Source of the DNA: Salipiger bermudensis HTCC2601
GTDB taxonomy: Bacteria > Pseudomonadota > Alphaproteobacteria > Rhodobacterales > Rhodobacteraceae
NCBI RefSeq assembly: GCF_000153725.1
Contig: NZ_DS022276.1
Coordinates: 2,435,690 to 2,499,689, forward strand
Reading direction: 5' to 3'
DNA length: 64,000 nucleotides
Made by a program: the position numbers and the translations under genes. A model generated the notes under the pieces. The model had not been told where the DNA came from. It was given only the letters and a program-made list of their open reading frames with translations, and searched no databases. This document shows positions 39,255 to 48,248 of the stretch, piece by piece (the first letter of the stretch is position 1; each line of letters opens with the position of its first letter).

Positions 39255-39974
39255 TCAAGTTGGGGCGGCACTGATGTCCCCACCTAGATCAGCCAGTTTG
39301 ACTAGGAGGACTTTCTTATTCCGCCCAATGCGGGTCTTGAGTGCGAGATCTTCCGACCCATCCTTTTTGACGCGGTAGAGCAGCCTTCGGATTGGGTAAG
39401 TGGTGCCTTCAATCGTCGCGAACCTACGATCCCACGAAATGTGGATGTCGAAGCCCTCCTGCTGCAACTTTGCAAGGACTTCGATCTTTGCATCGTTGTC
39501 AAAGCCTTTGATCTCAGCAAGAAGCTCCCGAACCGTGATCGGAGGTAGTCCGCCTTCAACGCGAGCTTCGTTGATCTCTTTCATTTTTCGCCCGGTCATG
39601 AAGTAGCCAAGTGAACCTGCGACAGTGGCGCCGGTTCCGGCAACAATCCACCCGATTGGCGTCAGCCCCAGAAAAGTTACGACCGGCGCGATGCCGAAGT
39701 AGCTGGCGACCCCACCCAAACCTACCTGCGTCAGCAGCACGCCTGTGCTCGATGCCGCCCCGGCAAGGAGCCCTGTGCCAGCCCCGGCAGCAAAGATACC
39801 CGCGCCGGAGATGAGGCCGAGAGAGCTGAGGAGGCTACTGTTGCCAAGGATAAAGCTGCCAATCCAAGTCGCGGTATGCGTTCCCGCGATGTACCCCGCA
39901 GCTGATGTGGACGCGATCCACCCTCCGCTTGAGTGTATGACCGGGACGGCAATCGCGATGAACGGCAAAGGCAT
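39255..39974 (-). CDS. Glycine-zipper membrane protein of unknown function
   Basis: A 239-aa protein. Residues about 1-125 are hydrophobic and rich in Gly, Ala and Ser with regular small-residue spacing (GAGIFAAGAGTGLLAGAASS), suggesting several tightly packed membrane helices. The remaining about 110 residues are soluble, with FDIHISWDRRFATIEGTTYP and a basic C-terminus. The start at 39974 was preferred over 40064 because a CTGGAG ribosome site precedes it and the upstream extension is Arg/Pro-rich. Gly-zipper segments occur in pore-forming toxins and in scaffold proteins; neither role can be shown here. Confidence 0.6.
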   Translation of the reverse strand: MPLPFIAIAVPVIHSSGGWIASTSAAGYIAGTHTATWIGSFILGNSSLLSSLGLISGAGIFAAGAGTGLLAGAASSTGVLLTQVGLGGVASYFGIAPVVTFLGLTPIGWIVAGTGATVAGSLGYFMTGRKMKEINEARVEGGLPPITVRELLAEIKGFDNDAKIEVLAKLQQEGFDIHISWDRRFATIEGTTYPIRRLLYRVKKDGSEDLALKTRIGRNKKVLLVKLADLGGDISAAPT

Positions 39975-40493
39975 TTGGAGTACTCCAGCTTCAGGTGGTC
40001 TTGGCCTAGTCAACCTAGCAGCCAAAATCCACCGTGACCGCGACAAAGGCCGATGGCAAGCCATTGAGATGTCGGATTTTCAAATTGCCGCAAGGTACGG
40101 TCAAGAACTACAATCTCCGGAAGGCGGCACGCTGCGGGTCTGCGCCGCATAGACGCTCGCAAGGATCTCAGTCTCCGTAGACAAGGGCCGGTGCGGCGCG
40201 TGCCAAACTTATGTCAGTTAAGTCAGTTCGGTCGGTCACGCGCTGAGATTACCATACTTAGTCAGTTGTGGCAGTGGATCACGGTATTGACGCTCAAAAG
40301 GCGCTGTGGTCGACCACCTTTCGATGAGGACGTCGTCTCATGTCCATTTAACTGGGTGGCATCCAGAGCGAAGGTCACTCCCCGAGGTCCGGTTCCTGCA
40401 TTGTCTCGCACCGATTGCGGTTTCAATTTCCTGAGCGGCGTAGCACGTTGCCGGCACGGATATTGAAAGGACTGAACAATTGAGGGGGAGTTC
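39975..40493. other. Intergenic between divergent genes
   Basis: About 520 bases between two divergently transcribed genes; both promoters should be here. A short repeated GTCAGTT (for example AAGTCAGTTCGGTC near 40220 and TTAGTCAGTTGTGG near 40260) recurs, resembling the CTGAC-type repeats near 43600. No further gene is supported. Confidence 0.35.
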
Positions 40494-41036
40494 ATGCACC
40501 GTCGCCGCCAACCCATTCTGTCTCTGAGCCTTGTGACAGCACTTTTCGGAGCACCTGTCAGCGCGCAGTCCGGTGGCGTTCTTTCTGAATGGCTCGAACT
40601 CTTCTCGCCAGATCTCGTCGCTCATCGAGTAGTGCAATCGGCAGTCACAGCCCTGCGCTCAGAGATCGACATCACCTATGGCGGCCTGGCAGTCGATACT
40701 GGTGAGTGGAGAGCAACGCTCTATGACGTTACCGTATGGCCGATGAAATGGGTCGAGTATCGAGATTGCAAGATCACCATTGACCACATGTCGATGAAGC
40801 TTGCCTCTACCGAACGACGAGACGAATGGCGTCTCGGCGTCAGCATCGGCGGTGTCGAGATGAACAAGACATGCCTACCTGACGGCGCGCAGACAGAACT
40901 GACCCTCGCTGGCCTCAAGAAACTCAGCGTTCCCAGATTGGAGCTTGATCTTGAGTACGAAGTCGGTCCGAGACTGTCCGGAATTCTGTGCCCCGGCGCG
41001 TTGATTACGCCATTGGGAAGCGGTCCTCGAACATGA
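40494..41036 (+). pseudogene. Secreted protein gene, 5' part, interrupted by IS256
   Basis: The gene starts with a signal peptide (MHRRRQPILSLSLVTALFG, cleavage near VSA-QS) and codes for its own protein up to 40969; from 40970 the frame runs into the IS element and stops at 41036. Removing the IS and one 8-bp duplication joins it in frame to 42295-43420 and gives 533 aa. The joined protein would be periplasmic with a beta-rich N-terminal half and helical repeats in the C-terminal half. The original function is unknown. Confidence 0.8.
40962..40969 (+). repeat. IS256 target-site duplication, left copy
   Basis: GTCGGTCC, repeated exactly at 42287-42294 on the other side of the element; 8 bp is the usual IS256-family duplication. 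Confidence 0.92.
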
Positions 41037-42286
41037 TGGCGAGCTGGCTTTTCACTGCGTGCCACTCGCGCACCGAGCGCTTCCACTCCTGAGAAGTAGC
41101 ATTCAGGGCCAGATATATCAATTTCGCTGCCGCTTCGTCGCTGGGGAAATGCCCCCGTGTGCGGACAGCCCGGCGGATCTTCGAATTCAGCGCCTCTACG
41201 GCATTCGTCGTATAGATCAGCCTGCGGACCTCGGGTGGATAGTCGAGGAACGGGATCACCTCGGTCCAGGCCCGTCGCCAGCTCGGCGCGATTGCCGGGT
41301 AGCGGGCGGCCAGATCGCTCTCCTCGAAGTCGGTCAGCGCGGCCTCGGCGGCTGCCGCGTCGACGGCGGAGTAGACCGCCTTCAGCGCCACTGCCACGGC
41401 CTTGCGGTCCTTGTAGCTGGCGAAGCTCATAGAATGGCGCAGAAGATGCACGATGCACGTCTGAACCTGAGTTTGTGGGAAGGCTGCCTCGATGGCCTGG
41501 GGGAAGCCCTTGAGGCCGTCCACGACCGCGATCAGGATGTCCTGCACCCCGCGATTGCGCAGGTCGTTGAGAACCTTGGCCCAGAACTTGGCGCCCTCAT
41601 TGGCCTGAAACCATAGCCCCAGCACGTCCCTCGTGCCGTCCGGGAGGATAGCCAGGGCGACAAAGACTGCCTTGTTCGAGACCGCGCCATCGCTGCGGAT
41701 ATTGACCCGGATCGCGTCCATGAACACCACCGGATAGCAGGGCTCGAGCGGACGGTTCTGCCAAGCCGTGACCTCGTCCATCACCGCATCGGTGATCGCC
41801 GATATCAAGCTCGGGGAGGCCTCGATGCCGTAGATCTCCTCAATGTGTCCCTGGATTTCGCGGGTCGTCATCCCGCGCGCATACATGGAAATGATCTTGG
41901 TATCGAACTCCGGGAAACGGCGCTGGTACTTGGCGATCAGCACGGGATCGAAGCTGCCGTTGCGGTCCCGAGGGATGTCCAACACGACCTTGCCGCTGTC
42001 GGTGGTGACCGTTTTCTGGCTGCTACCGTTACGCCGGTTCGGAGCCTGAGACGCCCCTTCCGCTGGTGGGTCAGCTCGTTCCTCGGTCAGATGTTCTTCC
42101 AGCTCGGCACTCAAGGCGCGCTCTGCCAGCGCCTTGGTCAGCTCGGCGAGAACGCCGTCCTTGCCGAAAAGGTCCCCGGCCGATCGGCCTTTCATCAGCT
42201 GGTCCAGAAGGTCTTTGTCGATGCTCATACGTGGGTCTCCTCATTTCAGAGTTACCACGCCGGGGCACAAAATTCCGGACAGTCTC
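40970..42286 (-). mobile_element. IS256-family insertion sequence
   Basis: A 1317-bp element with inverted ends GAGACTGTCCGGAATT(C/T)TG..., one intact transposase gene and perfect 8-bp target duplications (GTCGGTCC). The intact duplication and transposase suggest a recent insertion. It disrupts a secreted-protein gene. Confidence 0.93.
41005..42228 (-). CDS. IS256-family transposase (Mutator type)
   Basis: A 407-aa transposase. DIPRDRNGSFDP near residue 85, the DDE-domain segments VVFMDAIRVNIRSDGAV near 165 and VVDGLKGFPQAIEAAFP near 235 with the following C-x2-H (CIVHLLRHSM), and TTNAVEALNSKIRRAVRTRG near 345 are all typical. Full length with no frameshift, so probably active. Confidence 0.96.
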   Translation of the reverse strand: MSIDKDLLDQLMKGRSAGDLFGKDGVLAELTKALAERALSAELEEHLTEERADPPAEGASQAPNRRNGSSQKTVTTDSGKVVLDIPRDRNGSFDPVLIAKYQRRFPEFDTKIISMYARGMTTREIQGHIEEIYGIEASPSLISAITDAVMDEVTAWQNRPLEPCYPVVFMDAIRVNIRSDGAVSNKAVFVALAILPDGTRDVLGLWFQANEGAKFWAKVLNDLRNRGVQDILIAVVDGLKGFPQAIEAAFPQTQVQTCIVHLLRHSMSFASYKDRKAVAVALKAVYSAVDAAAAEAALTDFEESDLAARYPAIAPSWRRAWTEVIPFLDYPPEVRRLIYTTNAVEALNSKIRRAVRTRGHFPSDEAAAKLIYLALNATSQEWKRSVREWHAVKSQLAIMFEDRFPMA

Positions 42287-43420
42287 GTCGGTCCTGCGCG
42301 CCTCACTGCCTTGGCCGACGCCACTCTTGACGACATGGGTTCGATCTCGAGCGAGTTCATATTTTCCTACTTCGCGATCGGCGACCTTGATGAACGCGAG
42401 CCGCTCATTGCCTATCTTGAAGGCGCGCAGGTCTCCATTCGAAACGATGGTTTGTGGGATGCGGTTCGACCAATATTCCCGCGAGGCATGCTCAGCCCCG
42501 AAACGAGTGACGCCACGATCGACACTCTTCCCTGGCACTCCATGACCCTAGGGGCGGAGGACAGCGAAGCATCCAGCGCTGCTGTCGATTCGCTGAGATC
42601 ATCATTCAAATCCACGTGGGGACAGTTCTTATCGGACCCCCAGACCCTCACGCTAAAGACGAACTTCGAAGACGATTACGAGCCGTACCTCGACTTCCAG
42701 AGTTTCTTGGAAGGCCCCGGGAACATCTACGCGACGCTGCGCCCGACACTCCAGACTTCCCCGTCGACGAGCCATGCAGTCATGTCTGTTGAGACCGTAG
42801 AGGCTCTTCTCTCTGGAAATCTCCCGGCAGAAAAAGAGGATCGCCTTGAAATGGGCCTCGCGCTCGTCACCGGGAACGGCGCTCCGAGGAACCGCGAGCT
42901 CGGGTTGGAACTCCTCATGCCCATCGGGATCCAGGGAGACCCTGATGCTTCGCTGATCATTGCGCAAGAGCTCGCCAAAAGCGATCCGAAGCGAGCCTAC
43001 GACTTTGCCCTATGGGCCAGCTCCATCGGACGATCAGAAGCAACCCCGCTACTTGATGAGCTTGAGCAGGTGCTCTCGTTTGAGGACATCCTCACGATCC
43101 AGCCCAATCTCGAAAATACCCCCGACAACTTCTCGACCGTCGAGGCCATGCGCAGCGCGGCCGCGGACTACTTTCTCGGCATCGACGAGCAACGCTCGTA
43201 CGCTCGTGCAAGCTATTGGGCCCGCATTGCGGCCGGAGCGGGCGATCTGGCGTCAGCGCACCTGCTTGAAGAAATCGACGCACGAGTGAAGCACCTCGCC
43301 GAAGATCCCGATGAACGGCGTCGCTTCGAGCAACAGATCGCGCAGCAGGCACTATCGGCCTGGGCCACTGAAGATCTGCATCGTGCTCCAAAACAGCCTG
43401 CATCTGGGGTGGACGAGTGA
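42287..43420 (+). pseudogene. Secreted protein gene, 3' part, interrupted by IS256
   Basis: The continuation of the gene that starts at 40494. Right after the duplication the frame reads GPARLTALADATLDDMGS and continues to 43420. The C-terminal portion has Sel1/TPR-like alternation (LGLELLMPIGIQGDPDASLI, RAYDFALWASSIG, RASYWARIAAGAGDLASAHL). The fragment has no own secretion signal, so it should not reach the periplasm even if translated from an internal ATG. Confidence 0.8.
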
Positions 43421-43592
43421 GGTATTGGAGGGCCGTCGAGTAATACTGCAATTCGCGAATACGGCCGCACTTCTTCCCGAAGGGCGGCTCTTTTCTTCCT
43501 GCTCGCCGAGCCTGGTGCCGGGAGCGAAGGTTGAGACACTACCGTCATTCCGGGGAGGCTTGACCTACCTGAACCCAATTAGCGAAACCCAT

Positions 43593-43702
43593 ACTGACAG
43601 AACTGACAATTCCGTGGGTCAGCAGCATCTGCAGCGCTTGAAAGAAGGCGACCCGCCTCATGTCGGGGGCGAGGCGCTCACGTGTTCTGTCAGTTCCGTC
43701 AG
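43593..43702. repeat. Inverted CTGAC(A/G)GAA-type repeats
   Basis: CTGACAGAACTGACA at 43594-43608 faces its near copy CTGACGGAACTGACAGAAC on the other strand at 43684-43702, just past the stop of the DUF3987 gene. Each arm holds tandem CTGAC units spaced 9 bases apart, like iterons or a protein-binding array. Confidence 0.5.
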
Positions 43703-45216
43703 GTTGATCTAGCCCCGCTAGGCTGCCCTTGGCTCTGGATCAGCGGGCTGACCGCATAGCGCCGTTGCGGGCGGCCGCCCTGCGGCTGGGGCGGCATATC
43801 AATGCGCTGGATGATGTCTGCCCGTTCCAGCGCCGCGATTGCCATGTCGATGTGCTCCTGCGTCGCCAGCCCGATGCACTGCATCCGGCGTACCTCGCGG
43901 CTTGAGAAGCTCTCCCACCCCTTGCGCCGGATCAGGTCGAGGAGAGCACGCCCGGCGCGTTCCTTTTGTCCGACCGACGCGGCACCATAGCTGCGTTTCG
44001 CCATCGGTAGGACATAAGAAGTGATGAAGTCGATGGCGCTGCGCACCATCCGCGCGTCTATGGTGACAGGCTCGGATGTGGCCCGGCACGCCCAATGTAA
44101 GTAGGAGAGAACCAGCGAGAGCCTGACGGCCAGACCGGGAAGCTTACCCAGAAACGAGAGCAGCGGACCTTCGATACCGTCTTCCAGATCGCGCAGACGG
44201 CATTGGAAATCGTAAAGTACCTCGCTCGCTTCCGGGCTGAACGGGATCAGCTTGGGCTGTGCCATGCCGTTGTTGTCGGGCCACATCTCCAGCGAACCGA
44301 GCCGCTCGTAGATCGGGTCCAGCAGACGGTCGTCGAAGCCTTTTGGTGGAGGGCTGAGCGGCGCAGCCGCAGGCCAAATCGGGATGAACCGGGCAAGCAG
44401 CCCGTCATCGTCGGCCTTCATCAGCAGAGACCGCAGGCGGTCAGGTTGGATGTTGCCGACCACAGGGATGGCAAGCTGAGCCACATCGACAGGGGCCCGC
44501 CCCATGCGTTCGACGATGTAGGCCCGACCGCCATGGGCTTCGACCCAGAACGGACGGTCAGACCCGCCTCCGGCATAGCGGCTCATCCCGATCAGCCAGC
44601 CTGCAAGCTCATCACGCACCTGCAAGAGTCCTTTCGGCCGATATTGCATGAGCATCGCAACCTTCTCGATGGTGGCATCGGAAAGAGACAATCGCGGCAG
44701 TTCCGGCCTCGGGCCTGCGTTTGCTGCATCCGGTTTAGGCGGGGGCGGCTCACCTGCCTCCACTGCCGCCTTTGCGGTTTTCTTCCAGTTCTGCTCGATC
44801 AGCTGGGCAATTTCGGCCTCGGACTCCCAAGCGGCAAGCGCCTTTCTGGTCTCAGCGCGGTACTTACTTTCCAGACGCTTGAGGGGCGTCAGACCGACGT
44901 CCAGCCCGGGGGATTTGCCCATAGACGGCTTGCCGATGTTCATGACCCAGAGCGTTGGAGGCTCCTTCCAGCTATCTGACGCATCTGCCCAGCGCGCATT
45001 ACCGACCAGCGAACTGACGACAGCAAGAATGCCCATCGCAACGTAGTCGACAGGGGCGCTCTTCGCCCGCGCAGCAAGGGCGAGAAAGCTGGCAAGCTTC
45101 GGCGGGAACAGGGTCTCGACCGGGAAGTCTGGCGGTTCCAACTGCTCGTCGCGCAGGTAGCGGGGATCAGGCTCCGGCCAGTCCGGCATGAAAGAAACAG
45201 GCATCGGGCGGGTCAT
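43699..45216 (-). CDS. DUF3987 protein, phage/plasmid replication helicase-like
   Basis: A 505-aa protein of the DUF3987 family, found with primases in phages, satellites and integrative elements. Start MTRPMPVSFMPDW at 45216 overlaps the upstream stop by 4 bases. The P-loop-like segment NIGKPSMGKSPGLDVGL is near residue 100, followed by SLSDATIEKVAMLMQ and LLQVRDELAGWLIGMSRYAGG. The C-terminal about 100 residues look like a winged-helix module (EVRRMQCIGLATQEHIDMAIAALERADII). Probably works with the adjacent toprim primase in replication of the excised element. Confidence 0.8.
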   Translation of the reverse strand: MTRPMPVSFMPDWPEPDPRYLRDEQLEPPDFPVETLFPPKLASFLALAARAKSAPVDYVAMGILAVVSSLVGNARWADASDSWKEPPTLWVMNIGKPSMGKSPGLDVGLTPLKRLESKYRAETRKALAAWESEAEIAQLIEQNWKKTAKAAVEAGEPPPPKPDAANAGPRPELPRLSLSDATIEKVAMLMQYRPKGLLQVRDELAGWLIGMSRYAGGGSDRPFWVEAHGGRAYIVERMGRAPVDVAQLAIPVVGNIQPDRLRSLLMKADDDGLLARFIPIWPAAAPLSPPPKGFDDRLLDPIYERLGSLEMWPDNNGMAQPKLIPFSPEASEVLYDFQCRLRDLEDGIEGPLLSFLGKLPGLAVRLSLVLSYLHWACRATSEPVTIDARMVRSAIDFITSYVLPMAKRSYGAASVGQKERAGRALLDLIRRKGWESFSSREVRRMQCIGLATQEHIDMAIAALERADIIQRIDMPPQPQGGRPQRRYAVSPLIQSQGQPSGARST

Positions 45217-46082
45217 TGGTTGTACCCTTCCGCGATCAGCATGTCGTTCCAGTCGCAACTCTCGGGTGCTTCGAGGATGGAAACCCGCCAACCGAGCGCA
45301 TGGGCGCGCTTGGCGAGTTTTTGGCCTGCACGGTGACCTGCGGCATCGCCGTCGGTGGCGATGATCAGTGACCCAGGCGTCCGGGGTAGCAGGAGGTTCA
45401 CCATGCCACTGGTCGACAAGGCAGCCCAAACCGGGCCAACGTGGTCGAGCATCCCTGGAAGCGACAGAGCGGTTTCGATGCCCTCCGCGACCACGAGAGG
45501 GCCGGCGGCATCGCCTGGGCCGAGGCGCACGGCGCCGCCCCTCGCGGCTCCGAGCATCATCTTGGTAGGAGCCACGGCCGCCTTGCCCGTGCCATCCGGC
45601 GCAAGATAGGTTCGATGGATCGCGAAGTCAGCGGCGCCGTCGATCCGCGCAATCATTGCCGGCAGGCATTGGGAGCTCGGGCCGTGCCAGCAGCAATGGT
45701 GATACCGCAGGCTTCCGTGCAGGTCACTACGGATGCCGCGCCGACGAAGGTAGTTCTCGGCCAGCGTCTTGTGGATCGAGGTGGCAGCGTCCCAGACTCG
45801 GCGCGCCTGCTTCCCCCGGCGCTCAGAGGTTTTGGCCGGACGCTCGGTCTTCGGAACTTGCGGATGCGCACGGTCAATGTAATCGCGTGCCTCGAGCGCC
45901 TTGGCGATGTCGCGATAGGCGCAGCCCGCAAAGCACTTGAGGAGGAGGCGGCCGTCCTCGCCGGTCGCAATGCTCAGAGCGGGTGTGTTGCGATTGTCAT
46001 GGGCGGGGCAGAATGCGAGGCCGTAGTAGCGATGCCAGCGACCGCCCAGCGCTTTCGTGAGGTCTTGAGCCGTCATGGTCAT
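45213..46082 (-). CDS. Zinc-finger / toprim DNA primase
   Basis: A 289-aa primase-like protein. The N-terminal zinc ribbon has FCPAHD (Cys, His) and LKCFAGC (two Cys) at about 25-55. The C-terminal toprim domain begins with LVVAEGIETALSL (the catalytic Glu) and continues to LIIATDGDAAGHRAGQKLA (the D-x-D). This is the arrangement of phage and P4-like primases. Its stop overlaps the DUF3987 start and its start overlaps the upstream PC4-like stop, so the three genes are translationally coupled. Confidence 0.85.
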   Translation of the reverse strand: MTMTAQDLTKALGGRWHRYYGLAFCPAHDNRNTPALSIATGEDGRLLLKCFAGCAYRDIAKALEARDYIDRAHPQVPKTERPAKTSERRGKQARRVWDAATSIHKTLAENYLRRRGIRSDLHGSLRYHHCCWHGPSSQCLPAMIARIDGAADFAIHRTYLAPDGTGKAAVAPTKMMLGAARGGAVRLGPGDAAGPLVVAEGIETALSLPGMLDHVGPVWAALSTSGMVNLLLPRTPGSLIIATDGDAAGHRAGQKLAKRAHALGWRVSILEAPESCDWNDMLIAEGYNQ

Positions 46083-46324
46083 GCGCTGTCCTTCGCATCA
46101 AAGGTCATCTGAAGCGACGTCAGTGCTGCGATGATGTCGGGTAGGCTCTCGGCACGGAGTGCTACGCCCTTTCGCGTAGGGTGCATGTCACCGTCTTTGC
46201 CGAGGTACCAGATGCGCAGGTTGAGCAAAACGTGCCCTTTGAAGGTATCGATGCAAACGCGCAGTTCTTCGCGGCTGTTCTTGGGCAGCACGACCATTGG
46301 GGTGTTTTTCGGATTGTCTTTCAT
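46079..46324 (-). CDS. PC4-like (transcriptional coactivator p15) domain protein
   Basis: An 81-aa protein whose core, LPKNSREELRVCIDTFKGHV followed by LLNLRIWYLGKDG and PTRKGVALRAESLPDIIAAL, matches the single-stranded-DNA-binding PC4/Sub1 fold. In phages such proteins bind ssDNA during replication and recombination. The ATG at 46324 was preferred to the one at 46462 because it starts just before the domain. Confidence 0.75.
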   Translation of the reverse strand: MKDNPKNTPMVVLPKNSREELRVCIDTFKGHVLLNLRIWYLGKDGDMHPTRKGVALRAESLPDIIAALTSLQMTFDAKDSA

Positions 46325-46428
46325 GTGTGGCTCCATGCCTTGCTGGCACGAGCGGTACACGCTACTCTCGACGTTGCTGACTACCGAGAATATCGCCGCC
46401 GCCCGTCTATCAGCGGGTGGCGGTTTTA

Positions 46429-46617
46429 TTAGGAGGTCTTGCCGCTCTTTGCGGCTTCCCAAGCTTCAAGATCGGCGAGTTTCCAGCGTGTGCAGCCGGG
46501 CGTTAGGGCGATAGGCTTAGGGAAGTTTGGATCAGTCTTTGCCCAGCGCCAAGGGGTGGTGCGGTGGACGCAGTAGCGTTCCGCCACCTGGCTGACAGAA
46601 AGGTAGGTGTGGTTCAT
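46429..46617 (-). CDS. AlpA-family excisionase/regulator
   Basis: A 62-aa winged-helix DNA-binding protein of the AlpA/MerR-like group: MNHTYLSVSQVAERYCVHRTTPWRWAK with NFPKPIALTPGCTRWKLADL (the wing and conserved W-x-x-x-D-(I/L)), ending in EAWEAAKSGK. AlpA proteins activate integrase or excision in P4-like elements. Confidence 0.85.
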   Translation of the reverse strand: MNHTYLSVSQVAERYCVHRTTPWRWAKTDPNFPKPIALTPGCTRWKLADLEAWEAAKSGKTS

Positions 46618-46761
46618 GTAATGCGCTCCAATCAGTTGCGATGGAATGCATTCTCGACTGCGCGCGCCAGAAATTTGAAGCCGCATCCCAGCCCAAAAAC
46701 GGGATATTCAGCCCAGAACTCACATTCTGGCGCGCGCTATTTCCTGCTAATTTTGGGCGGA

Positions 46762-47790
46762 TTATTGGGCGCCTTCCAGCTGTTGCAAGATGGATTTCAA
46801 ATATCTCTGAGCGGTTGAGCGAGTAATCTCCACGTTTAGCTCCTTCTCACACCAGTCAATGCAATCTTCGTATATCGCCTCACGCTTGGTCGGAAGCTCG
46901 CCTGCGGCGAGGCGGCGCCTGTACTCATACTGGATCGCTTTCTCTAGGACGTCGCCGCCCTTCTTGGGTCTTCCTTTGCGCGATTTGACTGGCTGCGCAC
47001 GCGAAGTGATTGCCGCATTCGTCAGAAGTGTGTCGCCGTAGCATTCATAGGCAGCAGGACCGGATGGGGGGAGGTGTGGTTCCTGGAAGCAACTGATTAG
47101 GTCTTCGATCTTGATCCATCCGCAAATGTAGCCAGGAAGCTCCGCGGGAGAACAGTTGATCTCCCATGGTTGTTGATATTTGCGCCAGAGCGACGAGGGA
47201 ATAGGTTCCTTGCGCAATCCGCCACGCAATTCGTCGACGGCAACGGCCGGGCCGCCGAAACAGCGCCAGTGATCAATCCTTCCTTTTAACTCTGTCGAAA
47301 GAGCATAGCCATAAGCGGGCAGGTCTCCTTCGATTAGCGCAAGAAGTATCTTCATCTGCGCACTGAGGATACGTTGCTCGAGAACCTCGTCAGTAGTCTC
47401 GAGGAGCGTAGCAGCTTCATATTCTTCTGGGCGCGGTGGACCCGGCGGCCTGAACCCCGTTCCCTCAAGGCGTCGGAGGGCTTCGTTTCCTTCGAACAAC
47501 TCTTGCGGAAGCCGTGTGTCAGAGATCGTGTTGGCCGAAAGGTACTGATCGTAGTCCAAATGAAGGCCTAGCGCAGACAGCTCGCCTCGACCGAGGGGGT
47601 GGCGCCCAAAAAGATGATCTTCGTAGAACAGCGCTTCCGGCTCCGTTCGAACCTCTCGGAGCTGGCGACTTGAAGGTGTCTCATAATATTCCTCTAGTTT
47701 CGCTTCGGGAATACGACCTAAAGCCAGCCACTCTGCGGCTTCGCAGGGGTAACAGACCTCTGCGATGTTAATCATTCTGTAAGCTTTCAT
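46762..47790 (-). CDS. Hypothetical protein of the replication module
   Basis: A 342-aa protein I do not recognise. It is acidic in the first two-thirds. The last about 75 residues have a basic segment (SRKGRPKKGG) followed by a helical region ending ITRSTAQRYLKSILQQLEG, reminiscent of small DNA-binding C-termini in alphaproteobacterial prophages. Start at 47790 is supported by GGGGAAG upstream; an in-frame ATG at 47880 is possible. It is the first gene of the minus-strand set that includes AlpA, PC4 and the primase, although 144 bases separate it from AlpA. Confidence 0.55.
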   Translation of the reverse strand: MKAYRMINIAEVCYPCEAAEWLALGRIPEAKLEEYYETPSSRQLREVRTEPEALFYEDHLFGRHPLGRGELSALGLHLDYDQYLSANTISDTRLPQELFEGNEALRRLEGTGFRPPGPPRPEEYEAATLLETTDEVLEQRILSAQMKILLALIEGDLPAYGYALSTELKGRIDHWRCFGGPAVAVDELRGGLRKEPIPSSLWRKYQQPWEINCSPAELPGYICGWIKIEDLISCFQEPHLPPSGPAAYECYGDTLLTNAAITSRAQPVKSRKGRPKKGGDVLEKAIQYEYRRRLAAGELPTKREAIYEDCIDWCEKELNVEITRSTAQRYLKSILQQLEGAQ

Positions 47791-48248
47791 GTTGCTTCCC
47801 CGCGACGCCCACTTGGTACAAGGCAGGCTATATAGGTGCGCCGCCCATGCTTCTACACCGTAAGCGGCGGCGGTATTCATGTCAGATAGCGGAGCTTGTT
47901 ATGCAAACTTGAATTGCCTTGGCCGCCGACGCCTTGCCAGCAGTCACCCCGTGATCGTCTCGCTGTTGGCCTTTAGCGAAGGCCGGTTCGGAGAGGGCAA
48001 CGGGTTCGTCGTGGTCGGTGGAAATGCGCTGCGCTTCGGACGGTTTGCTGCCGTGGGACCCCGCCGCGATTAATTGTCCACCATCTCATACCGCCAATCC
48101 AGAGCCGACGCTTTCGATCGCTGGTACAGCTATGCGGCCGAAATGGCAGTCTGACGAGCACACATCCCGGCCCTTCTCACCGATGCCCAAAAAAGTTGGC
48201 ACCCCCTCAGGGACTATCTCTATCTCCGTCGCAGGCCAGAGCGAAAAC
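47791..48248. other. Intergenic, no firm gene
   Basis: About 460 bases between the phage-like module and the IclR gene. A short minus-strand frame near 48086-48250 (reading WPATEIEIVPEGVPTFLGIG) has reasonable composition but overlaps the IclR 3' end and has no known domain, so it is not called. Confidence 0.35.
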
